Below, one piece after another: positions 1 through 6,010 of a stretch of DNA of 6,049 nucleotides; positions within the stretch are counted from its first letter, which is position 1; every line of letters starts with the position of its first letter. The position numbers and the translations under genes are program-made. The notes beneath the pieces are model-generated. The model made no database searches. It saw only the letters and a list, made by a program, of their open reading frames with translations, and was not told the DNA's origin. This DNA comes from an uncultured Rikenellaceae bacterium (GTDB lineage: Bacteria > Bacteroidota > Bacteroidia > Bacteroidales > Rikenellaceae), in contig CAJURV010000095.1 of the NCBI GenBank assembly GCA_910588925.1, positions 1 to 6,049 of the forward strand, written 5' to 3'.

Positions 1-193
1 GCGTCACACCTTCGCCACCCAACTCGTAAAGGGAGGCGCCGACATAAGGCTCGTACAACAGATGCTCGGCCACAGCAGTATCATGACCACCGAGATATAC
101 ACCCATCTCGACACCCGCCACAAACAAGACACCATAGACCGTTTCCACCCATTAGGAGACATCGCATCGCGGCGAACAGAAAGAACGAAGTAA
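1..193 (+). CDS. xerD: Tyrosine recombinase XerD, C-terminal fragment
   Basis: This is the last 63 codons of a site-specific tyrosine recombinase, cut by the left edge; the reading frame starts at base 2 and stops with TAA at 191-193. The fragment opens with RHTFATQLVKGGADIR, so its first residue is the catalytic Arg of the HxLR motif. MLGHSS carries the third conserved basic/His position, and TTEIYTHLD carries the nucleophilic tyrosine (residue 33 of the fragment). Spacing and wording match chromosomal XerC/XerD proteins, and EIYTH plus a tail ending near DRFHP is typical of Bacteroidetes XerD. XerC/XerD resolve chromosome dimers at dif in the cytoplasm during division. The short basic tail after FHP (SRRTERTK) is slightly longer than usual. 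XerC or a mobile-element integrase cannot be fully excluded because the N-terminal domain is missing. The gene converges on the next one. Confidence 0.87.
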   Translation, partial: RHTFATQLVKGGADIRLVQQMLGHSSIMTTEIYTHLDTRHKQDTIDRFHPLGDIASRRTERTK

Positions 194-219
194 ACGACAA
201 ATAATAATACTGAACCCGG

Positions 220-236
220 GCATAAGAGCGTTATGC
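220..236 (+). terminator. Small hairpin downstream of xerD, possible weak terminator
   Basis: GCATAA (220-225) and TTATGC (231-236) form a perfect 6-bp inverted repeat around a 5-base loop, 26 bases after the xerD stop codon. It has the position expected of a transcript end, but no T-tract follows on either strand, so intrinsic termination is doubtful. It could instead be an mRNA 3'-end stabilising stem or chance. Confidence 0.25.
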
Positions 237-318
237 GCGAAGCGTAGCCTAAATCAGGGAAAGAAAGCGTGCATCGTTACAAACATCTACGACCTACACG
301 AGTTCGATACAATGACTG

Positions 319-367
319 TAATAATATGGTGACTGCAGTGAAACAGCCGTACGACGATAATAATATG
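319..367. repeat. Short direct repeats of TAATAATATG
   Basis: TAATAATATG occurs exactly at 319-328 and 358-367, 39 bases apart, and a related TAATAATAC is at 202-210. These lie in the non-coding convergent spacer. They may be a minor AT-rich repeat or protein-binding site, but a 10-bp AT-rich repeat can easily arise by chance. Confidence 0.3.
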
Positions 368-519
368 AGGATCGGCTTATCTTGAACCCACATTGTTAAA
401 TTAACTGTGCATACAATCAAGACAAAACCAGTAGTATCACAACAAGCAACACCCCCTGACTCATCCCGGATTACCCTACCAAATACAGAGCAACCGATAC
501 ATAAAAGGCGCTCTCTCTA

Positions 520-1803
520 TCAGAATAGGGTCTCTACGAAATCGAGCACTTCGCGGGGAGAGGGATCTATGCCGAATATCTTAGCCGGTTTGAGATAATG
601 CAACTCCTTGCCTGCTTTCATTCTCTTCTCGCCGCCGCCTGTTATGTTGAGCATTATTATAGCGTCTTTATCGATAGAGGCACACGACTTCACGAGAGAA
701 GCCACGGCTACGGCCGATGCGGGATGTATATCCACACCTTCGAGTTTCTCGAACAACTCGCCGGCACGGGCTGCCTCCTCATTGCAGACATCTATTATGG
801 TACCGTCGCTCCACTTTAGACAATCGAACAACCCGCCGGCTATGGAGTAAGGCGGACGGCGGTTGGAGAGCACCTTAGCCGATATGGTCTCTACCTGACG
901 GCGTGCATGATCGTCGTCGAGGGGCAACAGCTCGCGCGATCCGGCGCGCCATGCGTCGAACATGGGCAGGAAAGGGGCGTTCTGCGACAACATCAGACGC
1001 ATACGCTTGTTTCCGAAACGAGCGTCGTTCATAAGGCGTATATTGGCCTCCACGGCCGCTATGGCTCCGGTGCCGCTACCTACGGCCTGAAAATAATAGT
1101 CGGGTATCCGGCCTATGGTATGCGTCGCAGAGAGCATGGTAGTGCCCATGCCGTCGCGACGGGCTATGTTCTTGGCACCTCCTTCGGCTATGAACTTGCT
1201 ACTGGTGACAGCTATATTGCTAAGGTGTATGGCATCGAAATAGTCGGCGCCGCAACACGAGGCTATCAGTTTTACGCAATCGTCCAGAGGCTCGTCGAAC
1301 CAAAGGGCGTCGAGATTATCCTCCGGGACACACAACAAAAGAGGTATCTTATTGAGCGAACATACTTTGGCAAAGGCACGCGCAGTATTACCCGCCGAGG
1401 CCACCACCAACACGCGACCGAAATCGTCGCCCATACGTCCGCACACACTGAACGCCTCCGTCTCTTTGAAAGAGCATGTAGTCATACGTGCTCCACGCTC
1501 CGGGAACCAACCGTTGAAAGTGATATACAGATTATCAAGCCCCAACTCCTTGGCCAACGCCTCGCTACGGTAGGTCACAGGCGATGCCGAACCCGCAAGA
1601 GTACGCCGCAGAGGGAGCCAATCGCAGAAACGATATATACCCTCCTCCTCGGGCCCCACGTCTATACGGCTTTTGGCATACTCGGCCCTTATGAGAGAGG
1701 GGTATCGTCCCTCCGGATCGTCGAGAACCCAGCCGCTATCGTCGAACGTGCGGCCGGTGGATATATTTTTAAGACTGTAACTCGTTGGTTTAAAATCGCT
1801 CAT
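520..1803 (-). CDS. Cysteate synthase (PLP-dependent, threonine synthase-like)
   Basis: A 427-residue cytoplasmic fold-type II PLP enzyme. Cysteate synthase (EC 2.5.1.76) converts O-phosphoserine and sulfite to L-cysteate and phosphate. In methanogens this feeds coenzyme M; in Alistipes-type bacteria cysteate is the head-group precursor of sulfonolipids. Visible motifs: TTCSFKETEAF with the Schiff-base lysine at K113; ASAGNTARAFA (135-145), a substrate-carboxylate/PLP-contact loop; EGGAKNIARRDGMGT (207-221); AVGSGTGAIAA (240-250), the PLP phosphate-binding loop; and LNITGGG (385-391) near the C-terminus. From memory, wording such as PVTYRSEALAKELGL, WFPERGA and PPYSIAGGL follows Methanosarcina cysteate synthase more closely than housekeeping threonine synthase. 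The N-terminal zinc-ribbon-like cysteines of the archaeal enzyme are absent: the equivalent stretch reads YSLKNISTGRTF. The ATG at 1801-1803 fits the family N-terminus. The gene is monocistronic here, divergent from lacZ, and no acyltransferase or other sulfonolipid gene is adjacent. A divergent threonine synthase remains the main alternative. Confidence 0.85.
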   Translation of the reverse strand: MSDFKPTSYSLKNISTGRTFDDSGWVLDDPEGRYPSLIRAEYAKSRIDVGPEEEGIYRFCDWLPLRRTLAGSASPVTYRSEALAKELGLDNLYITFNGWFPERGARMTTCSFKETEAFSVCGRMGDDFGRVLVVASAGNTARAFAKVCSLNKIPLLLCVPEDNLDALWFDEPLDDCVKLIASCCGADYFDAIHLSNIAVTSSKFIAEGGAKNIARRDGMGTTMLSATHTIGRIPDYYFQAVGSGTGAIAAVEANIRLMNDARFGNKRMRLMLSQNAPFLPMFDAWRAGSRELLPLDDDHARRQVETISAKVLSNRRPPYSIAGGLFDCLKWSDGTIIDVCNEEAARAGELFEKLEGVDIHPASAVAVASLVKSCASIDKDAIIMLNITGGGEKRMKAGKELHYLKPAKIFGIDPSPREVLDFVETLF

Positions 1804-1879
1804 ACCTCAATATTAAGGGATTGAATCCGTAAAACGACGATACATGTCGCACACCCGGAATCGGTCTGTTTATCTTATG

Positions 1880-1912
1880 CAAAGATAATGAAATAAGACG
1901 CACTGTAGTAAA
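1880..1912 (-). promoter_or_regulatory. Predicted Bacteroidetes sigma-70 promoter for cysteate synthase
   Basis: Read on the - strand, TATCTTTG (complement of 1880-1887) is an exact match to the -7 consensus TAnnTTTG. A TTTA (complement of 1909-1912) lies 21 bases upstream, one mismatch from the -33 TTTG. The predicted start of transcription is near 1873-1876, giving a leader of about 70 bases before the ATG at 1803. AGGT just before the ATG is a poor Shine-Dalgarno site, as is usual in this phylum. Confidence 0.6.
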
Positions 1913-1956
1913 GGACGCATCAAAATAGGTCTTTATACTGATGGGCACCATACCGC

Positions 1957-1987
1957 TTTGCCTGTTTTGATATAATGATTACCTTTG
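1957..1987 (+). promoter_or_regulatory. Predicted Bacteroidetes sigma-70 promoter for lacZ
   Basis: A perfect -33 TTTG (1957-1960) and a perfect -7 TACCTTTG (1980-1987, consensus TAnnTTTG) are separated by 19 bases, within the 19-21 spacing reported for Bacteroides. The predicted transcription start is at about 1991-1994, leaving only about 10-13 bases before the ATG at 2004 and no Shine-Dalgarno-like sequence. A second TTTG at 1966-1969 is too close to the -7 box to serve as the -33 element. Confidence 0.72.
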
Positions 1988-2003
1988 CAAAAAACACCGC
2001 TGT

Positions 2004-5000
2004 ATGTTAAAAAGACTATCCATATTATCTGCGGCCCTTGCGGCCACATTGTCGCTTTCGGCCCAACAGTTGCCGGAGTGGCAGGACCACCGTACGGTAT
2101 CGGTCGGCAAATACCCCGCCCGCACCACGTTCATGAGCTATGAACGCCGTGACGACGCCGTGGCGGACGACTTCGCCGCATCGGAGCATTACACCTCGCT
2201 TAACGGCGTGTGGAAATTCCTCTACTTCGACGACCACCGCAAGGTAGACGCATCAAAACTCGCCGTAGCCGACGCAGAGAAATGGGACTCGATAAAGGTG
2301 CCTGGAAACTGGGAGGTACAGGGCTTCGGCACACCGCTCTACACCAACCATCCGTACGAGTTCTGCCCCGTAAACCCCAAACCGCCGGTGCTTCCCGAGG
2401 CTGTGCCCGTAGGGGTCTACCGCCACGACTTCGAAGTACCGTACGCCGAGCTCGACCGCGACATATTCCTGCACATAGGCGGTGCCAAATCGGGCGTGTA
2501 CGTATATGTCAACGGCAAAAAGGTCGGTTATAACGAAGACTCCAAGACTCCGGCCGAATACTATCTCAACCCGTTCGTAAAGCAAGGCACCAACACGCTC
2601 ACATTGGTAATATACCGCTGGAGCACCGGCAGCTTCCTTGAGTGTCAGGACTTTTTCCGCATAAGCGGCATAGAGCGTGACGTATACATATTCTCGCAAC
2701 CCAAAACCAGAATAGACGACTTCAGCATCGTCTCCACCATAGACTCTACCGGTCGCCACGGCTTATTAAAACTCGACGTGGAGCTGAAGAACAGCTACAA
2801 CTCGGCGGAAAACATCGCATTCTACTACGAGATAGTGGACGGAGCGGGCGACATCATCACCTACGACACGGAGGATCTGACACTTGAACCCAACAGTCTC
2901 GACACGTTGCATCTGTCGAACGTGGTGCCTTACGTAAAACCGTGGAGCGCAGAGAAACCGAACCTCTACACCGTGATAATGAGGATAAAGCGCGACGGAC
3001 GTTTCGTAGAGTACGTGCGTGCCCGCGTCGGCTTCCGCAACATAGCCATAGACGGCAACAAATTTCTGGTAAACGGGCAGCCCGTACTTATAAAAGGCGT
3101 CAACTATCACGAACATAACGACACCACAGGGCACTACGTGGACGAAAAGACCTTGCGGCTCGACCTGCAACTGATGAAGCGACACAACATCAACGCCATA
3201 CGTCTGAGCCACTATCCGCAACAACGTCTCTTCTACGACCTGTGCGACGAATACGGTTTCTACGTGTGCGACGAGGCCAACATAGAATCGCACGGCATGT
3301 ACTACAATCTGCGTCGCGGCGGCACCCTCGGTAACAATCCCGAATGGCTCGACGCCCACATGGAGCGCACCCGCAACATGTACGAGCGCGACAAGAACCA
3401 CGCATGCGTCACTTTCTGGTCGCTCGGAAACGAGGCGGGCAACGGGTACAATTTCTACGAGACATACAACTGGCTCAAAAGCGTCGACTCCATGCGTCCC
3501 GTACAATACGAGCGTGCCGTTCTCGAGTGGAACACCGACATATTCTGCCCGCAATACCCCTCCGCCGCCGATTTCCGTCGCTGGGGAGAGAGCAAGACCG
3601 ACCGTCCGTACATCGCCAGCGAATACGCACATGCTATGGGTAACTCCACCGGCAACTTCAAAGACGTGTGGGACGAGATATACAAATACGACAACCTGCA
3701 GGGAGGCTTCATCTGGGACTGGGTCGATCAGGGAATATGGAAAGACACCCTCGGAGGTTTCTGGGGCTACGGCGGCGACTGGGGCGAAAACTCTCCGTCG
3801 GACGGCAACTTCTGCTGCAACGGCATAGTCAACCCCGACCGCAGACCGCATCCGGCTATCGCCGAGATAAAAAAGGTATATCAGGATATACGCTTCACAC
3901 CCGTAGACCTTGCCAAAGGGGTGTTCAATATAAGTAACGGCTTCTTCTTCACCTCGCTATCCGACTACAGGTTCACATACACGATCAAAGCGGACGGCAA
4001 AACCGTACGTAGCGGCTTGCTCACGGTGAACCTTGCTCCGGGTGAGAACAAAGATTACACTGTTTCGTTGGCCGGGATAAAACCGCAACGAGGCGTGACC
4101 TACACTCTCGACGTATCGGCTGCCACACGTACGGCCACACCGCTCATCGAGGCCGGTTATAAGATCGCATCAGAGCAATTCGTATTGCCGCTGACCTCTT
4201 ACGACCGCAAACGCCGTATTAGCGGGACTCTCACGTTGAGCGTCACCGACGAGAACGATGCAGTAAACATCACATCGCCCAAGGTCACATTCATACTCGA
4301 CAAAAGCACCGGAGACGTCATACGCTACGATGCCGGCGCTTCGTCGTTCATAAATGCCGACGGCGGATTCATGCGCCCCAACTTCTGGCGTTCCCCTACC
4401 GACAACGACTACGGATCGGGACTTCCCGCACTGCAGCAACAGTGGAAAGCGGCTCCCAAAGTAAACGCCGTTACAGTGGCGGACAGCTCTACATACGCCG
4501 TGGTAAGGGTAGACTACTCCCTCGCGTACGGGGTTCGATACGAGGTGGTATATCGGGTATATGCCGGGGGCACGGTGGGAGTGGAATGCGACTACACCGC
4601 CTCCAAGGATAAGAATGCCGTCATGTTACCGCGTTTGGGTATGCGTATGGTGATGCCGGCCGATTATCTATACACAAAATATCTCGGTCGCGGCCCGCAA
4701 GAGAACTATTGCGACCGCAAATCTGGCTCGGATATAGGCATATACACCGCACATGTCGACGAATATTACTTCCCGTACGTTCGTCCGCAAGAGAACGGCC
4801 ACCACACGGACGTATCTTATATAGCGATAGGGCGCAATAAGTTAGGTGGAAGCGGACTTCTCATATCGGCGGACAGCCTGATAGAGTTCAACATACACCG
4901 CAACACCATAGAAGACTTCGATTCACAGGAATCCGACAGACCATATCAATATTACAACCGTACACCCGACGAATCGCGCGACGATGCCGCATATCGCAAC

Positions 5001-5201
5001 AAACGTCCCAAACAGACGCATATCAACGACATAGAAGCGCGCGATCTCGTAGAGCTGTGTATAGACTACCGGATGCAAGGTCTGGCGGGAGACGACAGTT
5101 GGTACTCCAAGCCATACCCGCAATATACCATACCTGCAACCGAAAATTACAAGTGGTCGTTCATGATGATACCGATAAGGAGCTTCAATGAGGCCAGATA
5201 A
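2004..5201 (+). CDS. lacZ: Secreted GH2 beta-galactosidase (LacZ-type)
   Basis: A 1065-residue retaining beta-galactosidase (EC 3.2.1.23) that releases terminal beta-galactose, probably in the periplasm. A signal peptide is clear: MLKR, a hydrophobic stretch to LSLSA, likely cleaved before QQ at residue 21, with no lipobox Cys. This also supports the chosen ATG. Approximate domains: GH2 sugar-binding jelly roll 60-235, Ig-like 237-345, TIM barrel 347-630, second beta-sandwich 640-735, and beta-galactosidase small-chain domain 755-1060. Acid/base is E477 (WSLGNEAGNG) and nucleophile E540 (SEYAHAMGNS). Mg-site equivalents are E428 and H430 (ANIESHGM); H403 lies in LSHYP; W1033 in GDDSW matches E. 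coli W999. The protein is slightly longer than E. coli LacZ because of the signal peptide and a loop insertion around 970-1003. All key residues are intact. TAA at 5199-5201 is followed by TAG. No SusC/D or other glycan genes are adjacent, so the natural substrate (lactose, mucin or plant galactosides) cannot be read from context. Confidence 0.96.
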   Translation: MLKRLSILSAALAATLSLSAQQLPEWQDHRTVSVGKYPARTTFMSYERRDDAVADDFAASEHYTSLNGVWKFLYFDDHRKVDASKLAVADAEKWDSIKVPGNWEVQGFGTPLYTNHPYEFCPVNPKPPVLPEAVPVGVYRHDFEVPYAELDRDIFLHIGGAKSGVYVYVNGKKVGYNEDSKTPAEYYLNPFVKQGTNTLTLVIYRWSTGSFLECQDFFRISGIERDVYIFSQPKTRIDDFSIVSTIDSTGRHGLLKLDVELKNSYNSAENIAFYYEIVDGAGDIITYDTEDLTLEPNSLDTLHLSNVVPYVKPWSAEKPNLYTVIMRIKRDGRFVEYVRARVGFRNIAIDGNKFLVNGQPVLIKGVNYHEHNDTTGHYVDEKTLRLDLQLMKRHNINAIRLSHYPQQRLFYDLCDEYGFYVCDEANIESHGMYYNLRRGGTLGNNPEWLDAHMERTRNMYERDKNHACVTFWSLGNEAGNGYNFYETYNWLKSVDSMRPVQYERAVLEWNTDIFCPQYPSAADFRRWGESKTDRPYIASEYAHAMGNSTGNFKDVWDEIYKYDNLQGGFIWDWVDQGIWKDTLGGFWGYGGDWGENSPSDGNFCCNGIVNPDRRPHPAIAEIKKVYQDIRFTPVDLAKGVFNISNGFFFTSLSDYRFTYTIKADGKTVRSGLLTVNLAPGENKDYTVSLAGIKPQRGVTYTLDVSAATRTATPLIEAGYKIASEQFVLPLTSYDRKRRISGTLTLSVTDENDAVNITSPKVTFILDKSTGDVIRYDAGASSFINADGGFMRPNFWRSPTDNDYGSGLPALQQQWKAAPKVNAVTVADSSTYAVVRVDYSLAYGVRYEVVYRVYAGGTVGVECDYTASKDKNAVMLPRLGMRMVMPADYLYTKYLGRGPQENYCDRKSGSDIGIYTAHVDEYYFPYVRPQENGHHTDVSYIAIGRNKLGGSGLLISADSLIEFNIHRNTIEDFDSQESDRPYQYYNRTPDESRDDAAYRNKRPKQTHINDIEARDLVELCIDYRMQGLAGDDSWYSKPYPQYTIPATENYKWSFMMIPIRSFNEAR

Positions 5202-5208
5202 TAGCGCA

Positions 5209-5246
5209 AGATACGGCGGAACGATTGTTTCGCCGTATTTATTTTA
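5209..5246 (+). terminator. Intrinsic terminator of lacZ
   Basis: ATACGGCGGAAC (5211-5222) pairs with GTTTCGCCGTAT (5227-5238) around a GATT tetraloop. The 12-bp stem has a single G-U pair and can be lengthened slightly by flanking A-T and G-T pairs. TTTATTTTA follows at 5238-5246 as a T-rich tract. It begins 9 bases after the lacZ TAA, indicating that lacZ is the last gene of its transcript. Confidence 0.88.
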
Positions 5247-5251
5247 AGGGT

Positions 5252-5540
5252 TTATGTGCGCGATGGTTGCATATATTACCTATATGATTAGTATTTGGGT
5301 ATGTTGGATAAGTGTAAAGTTATTATCATACTATACACGAAAATTAATATGCAACAGCTATCAATGCATATCGCCATTAAGTTTAAGATATACTATATAT
5401 CTTTAAAAGCCTTAGTAATTAGAGGTATTTTCTATACTCAAGCGAAAAGCATCTGATATGATTTCGTTTTTTGGGTTCTGTGATATTTTAGGTACGCTGT
5501 AAATTGTATTTGTTAGTAAAGAACCTTTTTTAGTTTTTCA
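5252..5540. other. AT-rich non-coding stretch
   Basis: About 290 bases with no gene on either strand. GC is about 25-27% by hand count in 5281-5400, against about 58% in a sampled stretch of lacZ (3361-3420). The only notable structure is an AT-rich inverted repeat at 5382-5407. A TGTATTTG at 5505-5512 is one base from the -7 consensus but lacks a -33 TTTG at the right spacing, so I do not call a promoter. Confidence 0.6.
5382..5407. repeat. AT-rich inverted repeat
   Basis: TTTAAGATATA (5382-5392) is the reverse complement of TATATCTTTAAA (5396-5407) apart from one extra base, with a 3-base loop. The stem would be about 11 bp with one bulge and almost entirely A-T. It could be a weak bidirectional terminator or a binding site, or simply a consequence of AT-rich composition. 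Confidence 0.4.
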
Positions 5541-5640
5541 CTTTTCGGACCAGGGCGGAGCGAGGATTGTCGACTACAAATTTCGTTTCCACGGCTTCGC
5601 TTTGTTTAGGCCGTCAACCACAATTCCTTTTATTACATAC

Positions 5641-5666
5641 CTCGCACCTATGGATGCGAGATCCAT
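5641..5666. repeat. Overlapping mutually exclusive stems
   Basis: CTCGCA (5641-5646) pairs perfectly with TGCGAG (5655-5660). ATGGAT (5650-5655) pairs perfectly with ATCCAT (5661-5666) using TGCGAG's own region as its loop. The two 6-bp hairpins cannot form together in one RNA. Confidence 0.55.
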
Positions 5667-5683
5667 CAAACACTTTCCTCTTT

Positions 5684-5740
5684 CCCGCCCCGAAGAATGA
5701 GGGGCATGCGGGCCGGAGCCTCCCCCCAACGGAGGCCCGC
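5684..5740. repeat. GC-rich competing hairpins (attenuator-like)
   Basis: GCCCC (5687-5691) pairs with GGGGC (5701-5705) over a 9-base loop. The central GCGGG (5708-5712) can pair upstream with CCCGC (5684-5688). As GCGGGCC (5708-5714) it can instead pair downstream with GGCCCGC (5734-5740), a perfect 7-bp stem; only TTT follows on the + strand, so this is not a clear terminator. Confidence 0.5.
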
Positions 5741-5841
5741 TTTACGATTAGGTTGTTATCGGATGTTTTCGAAAAAAGTAAGCTCTGTTGTTTTCCCGAT
5801 ATTCCCGCTTAAGCGTTCCCCCGCAGGCTCCGTCCCTTGTG

Positions 5842-5885
5842 ATGCCGTGAGAAACATCGCAAAAGTGAAGTTCATTTTGCGGCAT
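5842..5885. repeat. Nested inverted repeats
   Basis: CGCAAAA (5858-5864) and TTTTGCG (5875-5881) form a perfect 7-bp stem, extendable across a one-base bulge by TGA/TCA. Around it, ATGCCG (5842-5847) and CGGCAT (5880-5885) form an outer 6-bp pairing that overlaps the inner stem by two bases. Function unknown. Confidence 0.5.
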
Positions 5886-6010
5886 TGTACTTTATATGGC
5901 ATTGAATGTTCTAAGGAATAGGTATTCGCAAAGATTTATTATATACGATTAGCCCCTTTTATCGTTAGTTTACCCAATATGCCAAATACATATTTATATG
6001 CCTCATATCA

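Larger units (their letters stand above)
194..519. other. Convergent intergenic spacer, no gene seen
   Basis: This 326-base stretch lies between the ends of two genes that point at each other, so it should contain both 3' ends. I see no tRNA, no credible coding frame and no strong poly-T terminator. A 63-codon open frame at 407-598 runs into the antisense strand of the cysteate synthase gene; its composition does not look like a protein and it has no recognisable promoter. Visible structure is limited to one small hairpin (220-236) and short TAATAATAT direct repeats. Confidence 0.6.
1804..2003. promoter_or_regulatory. Divergent intergenic region with back-to-back promoters
   Basis: This 200-base spacer separates the starts of the cysteate synthase gene (leftward) and lacZ (rightward). 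It holds one Bacteroidetes-type promoter per direction, described separately. Their extended -7 elements are nearly the same: ATTACCTTTGCA at 1978-1989 on the + strand, and ATTATCTTTGCA on the - strand, complement of 1878-1889. I see no clear operator palindrome and no riboswitch-like structure in the roughly 70-base leader of the leftward transcript. Confidence 0.7.
5541..5890. other. Hairpin-rich block, possible structured RNA or repeat element
   Basis: A patch of about 350 bases, flanked by AT-rich DNA, contains an unusual density of inverted repeats. ACGGC/GCCGT is at 5591-5595/5610-5614. Two overlapping stems lie at 5641-5666 and two competing stems at 5684-5740. A long-range CGGAGCCT/AGGCTCCG pair is at 5714-5721/5825-5832. 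Palindromes TTTTCGAAAA and CGCTTAAGCG are at 5766-5775 and 5806-5815, and nested stems at 5842-5885. Two short open frames (5567-5812 and 5697-5921, + strand) cross it, but their translations look like non-coding sequence rich in Arg, Pro and Ser. I do not recognise a known RNA family; the strand of any RNA is undecided. A degenerate or short non-autonomous repeat element is an equal possibility. Confidence 0.45.

Noticed and set aside
296..312. T-arm-like GAGTTCGATAC, possible tRNA
   Set aside because: No flanking 5-bp T-stem, acceptor stem or anticodon arm can be assembled around it.
407..598. 63-codon open frame in the convergent spacer
   Set aside because: It overlaps the 3' end of cysteate synthase in antisense, has no promoter or recognisable domain, and its Ser/Thr/Arg-rich translation looks non-coding.
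907..1824. 305-codon open frame on the + strand, opposite the cysteate synthase gene
   Set aside because: It is antisense to a gene with clear PLP-enzyme motifs, and its translation shows no recognisable domain. It arises from the codon composition of the real gene.
2631..2664. Cys in lacZ FLECQDFFRISG (C214) where E. coli has Asp (YLEDQD)
   Set aside because: As I recall, LECQDFWRISG is the usual form in Bacteroidetes beta-galactosidases; the Asp thought to be the functional one (QD) is kept. It is not an anomaly.
2766..3851. 361-codon open frame on the - strand inside lacZ
   Set aside because: The + strand carries the catalytic barrel with both active-site glutamates. The antisense translation is Val/Ala/Tyr-rich without motifs, a typical shadow of a gene that avoids certain codons.
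5655..5690. Resemblance of the - strand (GAGGAAAGTG, complement of about 5671-5680) to the conserved GAGGAAAGTCC of RNase P RNA
   Set aside because: The other hallmark RNase P segments (ACAGAA and the 3' P4 strand) are not found at suitable distances on either side, so the match is likely chance.
5567..5921. Two overlapping short open frames (81 and 74 codons) in the hairpin-rich block
   Set aside because: Both frames run through inverted repeats, have no promoter or leader signal, and give low-complexity translations. I treat the block as non-coding, though a conserved short protein cannot be formally excluded without homologues.
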